Part shown: positions 1 through 12,494 of the stretch, in pieces
How positions within the stretch are numbered: the first letter of the stretch is position 1
How the letters are laid out: the number at the start of each line of letters is the position of its first letter
DNA from: Epiperipatus broadwayi
Taxonomy: Eukaryota > Onychophora > Udeonychophora > Euonychophora > Peripatidae
NCBI GenBank assembly: GCA_028023455.1
Contig: JAQFVV010000022.1
Span: 7,521,100 to 7,585,099, forward strand
DNA: 64,000 nt
Direction of reading: 5' to 3'
Notes under the pieces: generated by a model
Told to the model about the DNA's origin: nothing
The model's database searches: none
The model's input: the letters and a program-made list of their open reading frames with translations, nothing else
Translations under genes and position numbers: made by a program

Positions 1-1575
1 TAGTAAATTAAAAAAGCATAAAATTATAATTTAAAATTATATCCAGTTTACCAAAATTTAAATAATTAAATGTCCTTCATCCTGCAGAGTTCACTATTCA
101 TCAAGATACAGTTATGAACAAAGAAAAAATTCTCCATTTGTTGAAAATACAGCAAATTTAAAACTAGATGTACAGCATTCAATAATATTTTTATAAGTAA
201 GAGATTTCCCAACATACACAAGCATATTAATGGCCATTTAATTTCATGAAAATATATTTAATTATGGGATGAGAAATTTATGGCATACATTATGTTAACG
301 TTACATTCATCCATAGGAAAATAAAATTTAATGATGAGGACTAGGAGCAAATAGTATTTTAAGACAAAGCAGGTTTCCTTAGAGAGCAGTTTCAAATTCA
401 TAACTATAGCACTAATAATAATAAAACATATGTAAAGCAGGTTTATAATTAAAAATTAATTGTATAATAACTTGAATAATAATTCATTAAAGCATTTTGT
501 ATTTCTTTTATAACACGTACATGACTATTTCAATTATTTTGTCCAGATATAACAATAGCAATGAATTTTAAGTAATGAGTCCATTACAGTGACACATTAT
601 TTTTCAAATATAAGTATTCCAGCAATAATTTTCCTGTGAAAGACAGAGCTAATAATTTTCATTTGAAAGACTTGGGGAATATTTTTTCTATCTCTAGCCT
701 GTATTAAATATAAGCTAAAATATTCATAAGTGAATATCTTTCCTCTGCAACAAGGATAATAAATAAATAATTAAAACAAATAATTAAATTATCATTTCTA
801 AATTAATACAGAAGTTCTACAATCCAGAATTAAATGTTTATTTATTAAAATCAATTATCCTGGAGAAAACAATTGTTTAAAATATAATAATATTGAAATA
901 AATATATTTCAAAAAGATGTTGCTGAAAATTAAATATTTCAAAAGTCTTTTGATAAATTTATTACTCTTTCAGCATTTTTTTTTAAATTTTTAAGCAAAA
1001 TCATTGAAAATATTATGAATTGCTATAAGTATTGAAAAATATAAGTTTCTAACATTTTTAGTATTGTGGCCCAAAGAATATTAAATCAATAATAAAGTTT
1101 ATAGTAAATAATAAAATTAGTAATCAATAAAAGTTCTTATATTAGTCAAATAAGCCATAGAAAATTCCCACATGTTAATTCTGCATAAAAGTAATTCAGT
1201 AGTTGTAGAAAAGTAACTATTTAAACTTCCTATCATGTTTTTTAATAATGTAGATTTCAGACTTCCCAGTAGACTTAGCTTAATGTTAAGTACCTGAATT
1301 AGAATTTATTTAAAGTTACATAATAATTAAATTTATAATTATTAGAAATGATTAACTCTGCAAAAAAAAATTAGAAAAAAAATTAAGCATGTTTTCCTCT
1401 CCTTCCCATGTGTGTGCAATGTCTTTTCTTTTTTGTTTTTATCCCCACCATGTGATTGATTTCATTGATTGAAATTGACATTCTCATTTTGACTTCTTAT
1501 ATTAAAGTTTAAAAATTAATTTGGTATCTGGGAAACAAAAGTAAAAGAAAAAACACATTTACACATTGTCTAGAC
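1..1575. other. AT-rich intergenic DNA, no gene seen
   Basis: Very AT-rich sequence with short homopolymer runs. I see no open frame with protein-like composition and no clear repeat boundary until the hAT-like end near 1576. Confidence 0.6.
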
Positions 1576-3512
1576 CATAGATTCCAAAACTTTTTCAGGC
1601 CACCATCCCCTTTGCATAACATTTTTCCATGTTTAATCTGTTTGATATTTTTGATGTAAATAGTAACTAATGATATTGTCCTGGATGATGCCTACATGAT
1701 AAACACAAGATATAACATGATGTCAATGTCATGCATCAGAAAAAGGCATCAACAAAAACTCAATATCAATAAACAAGAAAAAAAATTTTAAGTTATTAAA
1801 TTTAAGTTTAAATGAGTGAAATCAAACCAAAATCAATTATATTTCTTGATTTCTCCATAATGCTTTGCTAATTGGTACCATGAAGTTTTAGGTGATATAT
1901 CTTTGAAAGGATGAACCTAAACCTCATCTTTATGTGCCACTTTCGAGAAGAAAAAAAACACTTTCAAAAAGGAAATGCCAACAAAACAACAACAACAACA
2001 ACAACAACAAAAAAAAAACAAATCAGCATGCCAATAAATTCTCAATAATCACATACAGAGATTACAAAAATAATAATAATTTCACGCAAGTAAGTTTCTC
2101 TTTTCTCAAATAGAACAGTATATTAAAAGTGAACAACAACAACAACAAACAAATATGTATATGTATATATCTATGCCTCAGCATACACACAAGTATTCCA
2201 GAAATTAATTTGGTAGAACTGTTTTAAAGTAGGAAAATCAAATAATAATTTATAGAGAACAAAAAAAATACAAATAATAAAAAAATACAATAAAATTTAT
2301 AGTAACAAGACATAATGATAATAAAAAAAAATTTCTCCATCTGGCATCCTTCTGGTTTCTTTCCATTAACTATTTCTGGACTTAGTAACTTTTAAGTGTG
2401 CTATAAACCATGACAACAAGGAGATGAGGACTTCCCTTCTTCACAGCGAAACATAGGCACTAAGGTTTTCATCATCATCAGCTAGCATCATGATAGTAGC
2501 ATAGGAGTCTAGATGGTGCAATAACATTGGGAGTTTACTTCATTATTATTTTAATGATAAAATTTAGGCATTTTTATATTTTTCAACTTTCTCTAGAACT
2601 CTTTATAATAGTGACAGCAGCCAACCAAGAGTCACTCACGCAATTCTGGACAGACTATAATTTGAAGCTAGGCTCAGCTCTGGCTTCTTTCATAAAGTTC
2701 TCTGCTGCTTTACAACTAGAGTATTTCTCTTAGTTCAGCAAACCCTTAACTGACCAGCAAACAAAACATAGCAAAAAAAACTCAGAAGAGACCCCCATCA
2801 CCTACTGAAAACCTTTTATAGCACACCTATAGCAATACAAATGGAGTACTCCTTTTTTCCTATTAAGGCCATTATCTCCAATTTCTTGGATACTTGATCA
2901 TAACACAATTGATATAGCTTTTTATACCTTTTTATCTTTCACTTCTTTCATTTTCAACTCAGACTCTTTTAATTCCTCAAGGAGTCCCATTTTACATATA
3001 GTTTCTAATTTTAATACATTGGAAATAGCCTTTTCCATCTTTACAAAAGATTCAAAACAAATCTGTGATTTGACAAATTTTTAGATTCTCTCAGCTGATA
3101 TTGGCCTTAAATCACTTTATTTTTTTAACAAAAAAATTAATGCACAGGATGACCATTTCTATCTATTACTAAAATTTAAAATTAGCCATACAATAATAAT
3201 CTGCATTTCTTTTAACTTGTTAATAAAGGAAAAAAAACCCATCAAAAATGTGCAAAACATTTACAATTACTCTGACTATCCCCCTTTTTTTTATATATTC
3301 TTGCACATAAACAATTTATAAAATAAGCATAAAATCGGTAAAATAATATAAAAATTAGCAGTTTGAGAGTGAGTTAAAGCCACCAATTGGTGCATCTGGA
3401 GAAAAGACTAGACCACCTGAGCAACTCCCAAATGCTTCTGAACCCACTATTGCCCTCCTAGAAGTCTTCATGGCCTACTGGAGGATGGTACTGCCCACTT
3501 TGGGAAACACTG
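1576..3512. mobile_element. Decayed hAT-like transposon, non-coding
   Basis: The left end (ATTCCAAAACTTTTTCAGG and onward) and the inverted right end (CAGTGTTTCCCAAAGTGGG on the minus strand) resemble hAT terminal inverted repeats. The left end also resembles the left end of the Buster element at 57499. The expected 8-bp target duplication is only partly matched (GTCTAGAC versus about GGTTAAAC), which fits an old insertion. No transposase frame survives inside. Exact ends are uncertain by a few bases. Confidence 0.5.
1982..2012. repeat. (CAA)n microsatellite
   Basis: About eight CAA units followed by an A run. A shorter run of the same unit lies near 2135-2150. Confidence 0.85.
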
Positions 3513-4344
3513 GTTAAACTGTTAATTATAAATCTATTTATGAAACCAAAAATTATTACAAAAAAATAAAATATTACAAAATAAAATTACATTGTTTTGA
3601 AAGGAATATTAATTTACATTATTCTTTATAACAATTCTATATCTTATTAATTAAATGATACCTTTTGTTGTTTTAAATTTAAAATATTTTAAAATGATAT
3701 TTAAATAGTTTGAACAAAGAAGTGAAAACAAAATTAAAATGCAAGCACACTCACATATATTCTCTAAAGTTTCTTTTAATTAAAAACTAAAAACTTTTAA
3801 TAATAAATTAACATAGCTTAATTTTTTGACTTAATCTTTATAATGATTAGCATGAATTAAACATACTTTTATTAATAAATAACTTAAATAGAAATGCTTT
3901 CCTATAAGCAATCAAATTAAATACTAATAATATCTAACATTAAAGATTTAAATTTAGCTATTATTATAGTTTAATTTAAACATTAAATTTCAATATACTA
4001 GAAACTATATGAAAATAACTTTAGCTTTTAATAGCTTTCAACATAAACTTACTATTATATAGGAAAATATATCCTAATTTAAATAAATGGAAGTCATTTG
4101 TAACTACAGATGGGTTCAAACCAATACAATAAAAATATTAAAAATGATTTTTAAAATAATTAAGATTTATAAAAGTTCTTAGAATGATTTATAAAATGAA
4201 TTAGCATTTAACTATAAAGCCCTGATAAAATTAACTTGCAATAAAATTAACTTAATTGAAATTTTTTATTTATTTTTATACTTAGACAAATTAGAGGGTT
4301 GGAAGTTTAGCTTGGCTGGCAAAGCTAAAGGTTACAATATAAAT
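3513..4344. other. AT-rich intergenic DNA, no gene seen
   Basis: Nothing recognisable; extreme AT content. Confidence 0.55.
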
Positions 4345-4530
4345 AATATAGGGAAATTTAAATACAGATGTTCAAGCTCTCTTCAGCTATCCACTTTATT
4401 TCATACATCTAATGCACATGACCACACACATGTAAAAAGATAAATTTTCTCCAATATAGGCAGTTTATGCTGGACCAGCACTCATCAGTTGGTCCAGATC
4501 ATCATCTCCAACACACATATATATATCTTT
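4345..4530 (-). mobile_element. F1 ribozyme repeat, solitary partial copy
   Basis: Reverse-oriented fragment of the same repeat seen at 11.7-13.1 and 34.2-35.4 kb. It includes the hammerhead region and the following tail (CATGACCACACACATG region, then the terminal GTTCAAATC-like box, here eroded). It is the most decayed F1 copy that still shows the full ribozyme layout. Confidence 0.7.
4448..4509 (-). ncRNA. Hammerhead ribozyme motif, type I, core mutated
   Basis: On the minus strand the order is CCAA, CTGATGA, a stem II hairpin (TGCTGG/CCAGCA), then AAAC where GAAA is expected, then a short stem III and TTGG. The outer stem I (ATGATCT side) is partly kept. The lost G of GAAA should abolish cleavage. 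Identified as F1 by alignment with the intact copy at 11886-11948. Confidence 0.6.
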
Positions 4531-4827
4531 TGATATCAAGATCTCTTTTAATGAAACATATACAGGATATAGTTAAGTGTTAGTAGTAAGTAATGGCAAG
4601 TAAATTACTCATTGCAAAGTAAAAGTTTTCTTCAGAATTTCTCTTCAGAAAAACATTAAAGAAAAAACAATACTCATTAGAGTGGTGAAAAGTCAAATGG
4701 CGGAACTTTACATTTTTTCCTTTTATTATCTAATTAAGAACTAGTTAAATATCCATTACTAACCAATAAATGGTTAAATAGATCCTATTAGCCATTTATC
4801 TAAAAAAAATTTAAACTTAGTTCCATG

Positions 4828-4900
4828 CTTCAAACAGATTTGAACCCTATACCAAGAATAGGCACATAATGTACTGATCATTAAACCATCAAACTTGCTC
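4828..4900 (-). repeat. tRNA-like SINE head, eroded
   Basis: Minus strand shows a B-box-like GGGTTCAAATC preceded by an A-box-like TTTAATGATCAGTAC at roughly tRNA spacing. No acceptor stem pairing is convincing, so this is a SINE remnant and not a tRNA gene. Confidence 0.3.
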
Positions 4901-6381
4901 TCTCTCTATATATATATTATTATCAAGCCCTTTTTAAGTAAATGCATGTTTGTAGTCCTCTTTTCTTTAGTCATCCATGACTGACATTCATCTTTTTTTT
5001 TTTTTACATAGTTTGTTGTTTCTTGACTGTTTACATAAGTCATGTAATGTTATATAACAATAAGTTTTGGGTGTATAATTTTTTGAAATGGTATTATAGT
5101 ATAAAGTTTACAATGTAGTTAAATTTGTTTTACCTATGTGTAGTATAGTAATTGTATGAAATATTTGAATTAAAATACCAGCCAATCACATAAATAACCA
5201 ATGGCAGAATAGAATTAAGACAACATTAACTAATCAAAGCAAAGATGATTAATTTTTGTTTTCAATGAGGTTTGTGCCTATAGATAAATCAATAGAATAA
5301 GAAAAAAATTAACAAACTATGTCTAGTAAATAAGTTCTTAATGATTTAGTATACATATAAAACAATTAATACTTGGGAACACTGGCAAAATACATGTTTT
5401 TAAATAATTCACAAGAAGTTTTATCTGTGCATTGATATATAGCGATATGTGAGTCATCAATATAAGTATTATCTTCATCAGCATCATCATCAATGAAAAC
5501 AGTTCTCAGTACAATATATAACAACTCATTCTTAGAACTTTCATACATAAAATTTAATTAATGTGCATATTCATATAAAGATTGACAAGATTAGATGTTC
5601 AAGTTTTTACATTGTAATCTTTAAATGTTTGTGTATATATGTTGTAAAATATATATTATTATTAATTATTATAACAATTTGAATATTTTGTGTATTACAG
5701 ACAATAATGTTTATGTATTTAAGATTATATGATTATGTAATTATCAATATAATGTGTTTAGAATCTTCATTTTCAATTTTTTTTTGGAGATGTATCTCGT
5801 TGAAATATTAAAATATACTACAATAATATGATCAAAACTTGAAATAAAGAAAATCCATTATCCTGTTCTTACATATAAATTTATAATAATGTAATATAAA
5901 ATATCAATATATAACAGCAATTACAAATATATATATATAATTATGCAGAAAAACCTTTTTCAACACAATTTTATGTCATCTTCAATGTAAAATGCTATCT
6001 GTTTTAATAAATAATATACTATTACATACATAGCAACATTTTTTATTTTATATTAAAAACAAAAAAATAAAAATAAAATTATAATATAATGATCTAAATT
6101 ATTAAAAATCCAATAAAAATTGAAATAAATTAATTATATATCCTAACAATTATACAATATAGATAAAATCAGACTTTATCCAGCATTATGTATATTACTT
6201 TATTATATAATTTTCCATTCATTCTTTATTGACCAGTTATTATTTAAATTCATCAAAATTTTATATATATTTATGGTTATTTTCTGTATAATTATAAATA
6301 ATTTGTAGTCACTCTTATACATTGATGTTTTATATTATTTTACTATAATTATAATAATAAAATTGATTTATATTTATATGT
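4901..6381. other. AT-rich intergenic DNA, no gene seen
   Basis: Contains simple AT runs and a T tract near 4993. The 60-residue minus frame at 5366-5548 has no recognisable domain and looks like chance. Confidence 0.5.
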
Positions 6382-6471
6382 AATATAGGGAGCATACCAA
6401 TAGCTCTAACAAGCTCTTATTGATAAGTGCCACAAGAGAAAGCATTTAAAATCTCTATCTAGAATTATCCC

Positions 6472-6520
6472 TATCCTCAGACCAATCGGTTTCGAGCTTT
6501 TGGCTCACCTCAGTGAGGAG
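6472..6520 (-). ncRNA. Hammerhead-like ribozyme, F2 type
   Basis: Minus strand: stem I TCCTCA/TGAGGA (6 bp), core CTGAGGT where CTGANGA is expected, stem II GAGC/GCTC with loop CAAAA, then GAAA, stem III ACC/GGT with loop GATT, then C at the cleavage site. All three helices can form. The single deviation is A9 changed to T, which should weaken or abolish activity. Confidence 0.55.
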
Positions 6521-6750
6521 CTAGGACATTCAAACACTAGATCTAAAATACCAAGTCAAAAACAGCACTTATTTAATACATAACTATTAAATAAAAAATC
6601 TGAAATTTTCAGACATATAAATGTCATTAAATTCAGTTATCTAACTTAAATTGCTATATGGGTCTAAAAACACTTGAGCCTCATTATATATTAATAACCT
6701 CAGCAATATAACATCACCAAAGTTTCAAGGCCAAAATTATAATAATCAAT

Positions 6751-6958
6751 AAATATACAAAATTAACAAAGCGTATGCCACACTTGAATGAAAAGCTATA
6801 AAGATACACAGAAATTATTACACGCTAAGCGCTTTCGAGGTCTTTTGCCTCATATTCATAGCGGTACTGTGAGTGCTTAGCGTGTAATAATTTCTGTGTA
6901 TCTTTATAGCTTCTCATTCAAGTGTGGCATACGCTTTGTTAATTTTGTATATTAAATT
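6751..6958. repeat. F3 tail palindrome (Penelope-like 3' tails)
   Basis: Left and right arms are inverted copies ending outward in AACAAAGCGTATGCCAC and its complement. The tail (GTGTGGCATACGCTTTG) is shared with 56.2 kb, and the motif at the start of the unit matches the Penelope-like element at 36.2-37.4 kb. The right arm is 5'-truncated: it lacks most of the ribozyme. Confidence 0.7.
6823..6863 (-). ncRNA. Hammerhead-like motif with loopless stem III (F3)
   Basis: Minus strand: stem I CGCT/AGCG; core ATGAATA plus a T; stem II GAGG/CCTC; GAA; self-complementary AGCGCT as stem III; T; then AGCG. Relative to CTGANGA the core has A at position 3 and T at position 8. The geometry fits small PLE hammerheads, but the non-consensus core makes activity doubtful. 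Confidence 0.4.
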
Positions 6959-7004
6959 ATCGAATGAGAAGTCTTAAAATCTTTAATACTTTACAAATAA
7001 TCAA

Positions 7005-7395
7005 TAAAGTAATATATATTAAGGCTATAATCTTAAGACCATGTGCCTGAAAAATGGGCACCTTTACAAATCCTAATACAAGATTTATTTAAAAGACAAG
7101 AGTGGCCACAATCTTATCTTTTTTTATACTGACTCATTGTAAATTAAAAGATTTCATGAATGTTAATGTGTTATAGAAATTGTGGACTTAATCAGTGAGG
7201 TATTTAATAGCCTTACACTCTCAAATTAGAATGCTTTAGATTTTCCTATATAATTAAAAAAAAGTAGGTAGAAGATAAGAGTGTAGCCACTCTTGTCTTT
7301 TAAATAAATCTTGTGTTAAGTTTGTAGAGATCCCTATTGTCATTTTTTAGATGCATGGTCCTTAAAGTTATAGCCTTAATATATATTACCTTATG
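7005..7395. repeat. Inverted repeat, about 140-bp arms
   Basis: Left arm holds TATATTAAGGCTATAATC and AAGATTTATTTAAAAGACAAG; the right arm holds their complements (CTTGTCTTTTAAATAAATCTT, GTTATAGCCTTAATATA). Arms flank about 100 bp of AT-rich sequence. Family unknown; no ribozyme core found. Confidence 0.7.
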
Positions 7396-7595
7396 TAATG
7401 AGTATGCACTTTTTGATTAATAATCAATAAATCAAGTCATATATATTTTCAGACCCATATAACTATTTAAGTTAAATAGCTGGATTTAAAGATATTTGCG
7501 TGTTTGAAAATTTCAGATTTTTTACTTAATAATTATGTATTAGATAAGTGCTAGCTTTTGAGTTGGTATTTTAGATCTAGTGTGAGAATGACCTA

Positions 7596-7643
7596 GCTTC
7601 TAACTGAGGTGAGCCAAAAGCTTGAAACCAATCAGTCCGAAGA
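7596..7643 (+). ncRNA. Hammerhead-like ribozyme, F2 type, diverged
   Basis: Plus-strand counterpart of the 6472 motif: CTTC on the 5' side, CTGAGGT core, GAGC/GCTT stem II, GAAA, a weakened stem III (ACC...AGT), then GAAG closing stem I. It shares the T at position 9 with the left copy. Confidence 0.45.
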
Positions 7644-8015
7644 TAGGGATAATTCTAGCTGGAGATTTTTAATGCTTTTTCTTGTCGCATTTATCAATAA
7701 GAGCTTGTTAGAGCTATTGGTACACTGCCTATATTACATATCTCTAATACAATCTTAAAACAAGTCATGTGATATATGGTTGCTTTATTGATTATTATAA
7801 TTTTGCCATTGAGGCTTTGGCAATGTTATATTGCTGAGGCTATTAATATATGGTGAGGCTAAAGTGTTTTCAGACCCAAATAGCTATATAAGTTAGTTAA
7901 CTGGATTTAAAGATATTTACTTGTCTGAAAATTTCAGATTTTCTACTTAATAGTTACATATTGATAAGTGCTGGCTTTTGAGTTGGTATTTTAGATCTAG
8001 GATTTGAATGTCCTA

Positions 8016-8062
8016 GCGCCTCAATGAGGTGAGCCAAAAGCTCAAAAATAATTGGTTTGAGA
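8016..8062 (+). ncRNA. Hammerhead-like ribozyme, F2 type, inactive core
   Basis: Plus strand: CCTCA, ATGAGGT, GAGC/GCTC with CAAAA loop, then AAAA in place of GAAA, ATTGGT, TTTGAG. Stems I and II are retained, but two core positions are lost. Confidence 0.45.
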
Positions 8063-8435
8063 CAGGGATAATTCTAGATAGAGATTTTAAATGCTTTCTC
8101 TTGTGGCATTTATCAGTAAGAGCTTGTTAGAGCTGTTGGTATGCTCCCTATATTTTATATCTGTAATAAAGCTGTCATGCAATATATGACTTGCTTTATT
8201 ATATATATATATATTATTATTATTATTAATAAATCTTTCATTTTATACATAAAAATTATATATTATTTGAATAATTAATTTAGTTAATTTACGTATTAAT
8301 TTAAATCTTGATAAAATTAAATTTTTAACTTTTAAATGTTTATGCGGATATAAAATAAATAATTTTGATAATTATTATAAAGATTTAAATATTTTGATAG
8401 GAAAATAGTGTTATTTTTACAATTTTATTGAAATA

Positions 8436-8613
8436 CTGTATTACTTCAAATATAAGATGCATTTTTTATCCAAATTTTGGACCCATAAAAATGAAGTGCA
8501 TCTTAAATTTGGAGAAAAAATTGCATTTACTTAGACTTTTTTTTTTCAATTTTCTAAGCTTAAAATCTTACTGGTCTTAAATTCAGGAGCATCTTATATT
8601 TGAAGTAATACAG
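8436..8613. mobile_element. MITE with 25-bp terminal inverted repeats
   Basis: Ends begin CTGTATTACTTCAAATATAA on both strands and are perfectly inverted over 25 bp. About 180 bp long with no coding capacity. A TA dinucleotide abuts the left end; the right flank reads CTA, so the target duplication is unclear. Confidence 0.7.
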
Positions 8614-8730
8614 CTAATTATAAGTGGAAACGCATAAACAAATGTTAATTTATATTTATATATTAAGTAATTCTTAGCCAACTCCAGATACACATTTGTT
8701 TTATGTTATAGTGAATTATTAATTACTGAT

Positions 8731-8797
8731 TAGTCGGTAGAGCATCGGATTTACGATTGGGAGATCCCAGGATTGAATCTCACCTGAGCAACAAAGC
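8731..8797 (+). repeat. tRNA-like SINE head
   Basis: TAGTCGGTAGAGCATC matches a pol III A-box and D-arm; GGATTGAATCTC matches a B-box at tRNA spacing. The anticodon stem is mispaired and no acceptor stem is visible, so this is a tRNA-derived SINE 5' end and not a functional tRNA gene. Confidence 0.45.
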
Positions 8798-11744
8798 CAC
8801 ATGCCTTTTTCTTATTACAAGTTTAGTGATATGCACCTTTGATTTATAAATATAGATGTATATTTAAAGGCAGGATAATCGTGAGGACTCACCAACAACA
8901 ATGAAATAGATCTCTATCGGAATTATTTGCTTAGTTTGACCCTTCCTTGATGAAATTTGGTGTTATACTTTGTATATCTATTTTTCAGTATGAATTATGT
9001 GGCAAATGAATACGTGGACTTTTGGCGGGAATTAGAATGTTACCCGATAAAACTATTTATATTTTAATTTATTGAAAAATGCTTACATTTTTTAAAATCA
9101 ATGTTACTTTATCAATATTTGTCAGTCATATCTTTTACCTTTATGGAGATATATGCTGTGTTTGTATGTGTCTCTAAATCTTGTTTTCGAAACATATTTA
9201 CATTTTATCCCCTCCCCTCGCTCCAAAAAACAAAAATTATTATAAGGTCACTGCATTTAAAAATGAATTACATTTTGAACTTTTAATCTATTTTCAGTTA
9301 CTTCTAATATAATTTATAATCAAGTTTATATTGGAATTATCATATTGATGGGGAGCCCTCTTACCTTTTCTCCTTTAACTGTCTGGTGCTTTCAACTTTC
9401 GCATAATTATTCCCATTTGAAATGTAAATGGCTCCTTAAGATTTCATTCTATAAAAGCTAATCAAAAGATCATCCCCGTAGTCTTTGATTTTTCTTGAGT
9501 AAAAAAAAATATATTAAAAAATGTAATGGATTTCCATGCATAATCAAGACCCATTACAATGCATAATATACTGGTTTGATGTTGACCTTTATATATGAGT
9601 TCATGCTTGTAAAGAAATTATATATTTGTATTTGCAAAAGTGCTTTTGACTTTACTTTTTCTAAAAATATGTTTTAATATATATAATAAATGATGTAAAT
9701 ATAATAATTTAAAGATAATATATTATAATGTTTAAAATGTGTGTTTATTTTAAAATTATTATTTTTATAATTAGTGTTTATTATATCATAAGAATATAGC
9801 ATAAAGTGCTTTTTTCTTTATACTTATGCTGCAATTCATCTTTTTTATATATACATATTGTGATGGTTTGGCTTGATTCATTCGTGTCAACGTCAGGCAA
9901 GAGTTAATGCATAATACATCATATAACCAGTTGTCATCTGAAGACATTTTGATATATAGTGTGTACGTAATGTTTGGTTCAGCACTCATGAGTCACAGGT
10001 TTGATGCATAATGCATGTGCTCTACTGCAAACTAACAAATGAATAAGAATACATGTGTGTGTGGACTTTAAAGGGGATCTACCTTCGTGCCAATACCTTA
10101 TCAGATAAATATCCATACAATTATTTGTAATTTAGCCTGGTATTAGTTTCTTGGTTGTCCTATGAATGCTTTGATTCTATACCGACAACAATAACTATAC
10201 CAAGATCCTACATGCCTATTTTATGTGCCATAGCCATGAAACACTGTTTCAATATGTAAACTGCATATGAATGACTATCATCTAAAACATTCATATTATG
10301 CTTTTACATTTATATGTAATCATATACTGACTTATAAAGAAGAATAACTGTATCTCTTTTTATTTTGAATGGAAGAACTTTATTCACAATACAATTAATG
10401 TTGTTCCAAAATCAATTCATCATTCTCAGAAGTAAGCACAAAAAGAAATTATAAAGAAAAATTGAAAATGATAAACAATAACTGTATAAATATATCCAAA
10501 AACATTTTTTAATCATTAACATATGCACATACAAATAAAATATATAAATGTAAGTCACATGGTAATAACCAAGACTTATTAATAGCAGAAATCATCAACC
10601 TGTTGTCAAGGCAATCTTTATGGATAAAAAGTGAATTCTCCATATATACATATTCACATATAATCCTTTAGCTTACATATGTACTTATGTCTAACATAAT
10701 GGTTTCTTTCTTATTTTTATATCACCAAGCAGAGTGCACTTTCAGTAATAATCACCATAATCACATGCACTCGCATGCAAACACATCCATGAATTGTTCT
10801 TTAAAAATAAAACTTTTAAGTAATAATAATTTCAATATGTAAAATAATATTCTATATATAATAAAAAGCAATAAATAAAAAATAACTAACAAAAACACTT
10901 ATTGAAACTCAAAAATCTTAATTATATTTGTATATATATGAGCAGTCAAATAAATTCATAGTACTCATGAATGGTATTTCATAACCTCATAAATTATCAA
11001 ACAACAAAAAATATATAACTGTGCAATGATTTCAGCTCACATTAGTATACTCAGTGAAATATTACATTTTAAAAAATATAGATGTAATGATATAATTCTA
11101 TGTTGTGATATTTAGAAAAGTGTTTTAAAGAATTATTTTATCTTCTAACTTAAAATAACTAGATATCTATTTACTGACCGACAATGGATAGCTGATTGGA
11201 TTAGCTATGAGTTGGATATCTGAAAAAAAAATTCTAAACCTGATTGGAATTTTAAAAAACATTTCTGAGTTTATCTAACTAAGATTCAAGTATAAATCAT
11301 GGGCAATGCATACATTCTATAAATAGATAAACAATTTTTAGGTGATGTAAATAAAATTAAATCCCCAAAAAATGGAAAAAATCACAATGACTGAAGGATA
11401 TTACATACTGATGAAAGCTTCATGACATAAAGGTTGTGAATCCATCTGGAGTACTTATGGCTTAAGACTTCAGCCTGATTTAGATAAAGCTTAAAGTTTT
11501 TACAGGGCACAAACTGAGGAGTTTTTAAGTAGCTGGTCCATAGCCAACTGAACAAATGATCAAAAATGGGTATCTAACTATCATTAACTAAAATATAAAG
11601 ATTCAAAATTGGTCTAAGGTGATCAAATGGGTATGATACAAAGATTTCAAAAATTAAAAAAAATTATAATGTGATTTATAAAATTCACATCTCGAGAGAT
11701 GTCATACTTCTATGGTTATTTTTACTTTAATTTTTTAATATTTT
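8798..11744. other. AT-rich intergenic DNA, no gene seen
   Basis: Only short chance frames (for example 9101-9286 plus and 9786-9989 minus). Minus strand near 9985-10040 has an A-box-like TGCAGTAGAGCACATG, possibly another eroded tRNA-like fragment. Confidence 0.5.
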
Positions 11745-11885
11745 AAATACAAATATATTTTATATACATGGAGTCTAGATGTAATATAGGAGATTTGAAC
11801 ACAGATTTTCAAACTCCCTTCAGCCATCTTCTCTATCTCATGCAACTGAAATACATGACCACCCATATGTGAGAAAGATAAATGA

Positions 11886-11948
11886 TCTCCAATATATGCA
11901 TTTCATGCTGAACTAGCACTCATCAGTTGGTCTAGATCATCATCTCCC
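11886..11948 (-). ncRNA. Hammerhead ribozyme, type I, intact core (F1)
   Basis: Minus strand: outer stem I ATGATCT/AGATCAT, a 3-nt AGA bulge, inner stem I CCAA/TTGG, CTGATGA, stem II GTGCT/AGCAT with a 5-nt loop, GAAA, stem III ATG/TAT with 2-nt loop, and A as the cleavage-site base. Every conserved core base is present. The bulge in stem I opposite the stem II loop could provide the usual loop-loop contact. Predicted self-cleaving; untested. Confidence 0.8.
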
Positions 11949-12337
11949 ACACACATATATAAACAGTGCTGGATTTATATAAAGACACAAATCATTACAC
12001 TTTAATGGACAAGCTTCAATCTACCTCATGTTCCAACTCTTCAGCCAGGCATACCATTGAAAATCTGATGATGGAATACCCAAATACATTGTTACTGCCA
12101 ATAATATCGTCATACCCAAGTTGACTTTAAGTCACTCTGATCCCTCATGTATAGGATCTTGTCCATTTAAATACATGGACAGGGAATGAGCAGGATACAG
12201 GCTAAATTTGTAATATCTAAATACAAGCATATTTTATATCTGGAGTCTAGATGCAATATAAAGGATTTGAACAGACTTTCAAAATCTATCTCATACAACT
12301 GATACATATGACCATACACATTTGAGAAAAATAAATC

Positions 12338-12400
12338 ATCTCCCAATATACACATCTCATGCTGAATTACACTCATCAATTGGACCAGATCATCATCTCC
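12338..12400 (-). ncRNA. Hammerhead motif, F1, mutated core
   Basis: Second reverse unit. CTGATGA has become TTGATGA and GAAA has become GAGA; stem II is weakened. Probably inactive. Confidence 0.65.
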
Positions 12401-12494
12401 CACATATATATAATCAGTGCTCACTTTATATAAAGGTAGAAAATCATCACACTTTAATGGAACCAAGATCATTATATATATGTGTGTGTGTGTG

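Larger units (their letters stand above)
6382..8156. mobile_element. F2 composite inverted-repeat element
   Basis: One reverse F2 unit (about 6382-6750) faces two forward units (about 7430-7736 and 7786-8156). The outer ends are inverted copies (AATATAGGGAGCATACCAAT at left, its complement with changes at right). Units are about 370 bp. Each carries AGAATTATCCCTAT-type sequence beside a hammerhead-like fold. Two further palindromes (6751-6958 and 7005-7395) lie between the arms, so the locus is a nest of inverted repeats. No coding frame. Confidence 0.75.

Noticed and set aside
7005-7395. Another hammerhead in this palindrome
   Set aside because: GAAA words are present but no CTGANGA-like box or stem II in the right order.
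12167-12472. 101-residue minus-strand open frame
   Set aside because: It is the non-coding F1 repeat read in frame; other F1 copies do not keep the frame.
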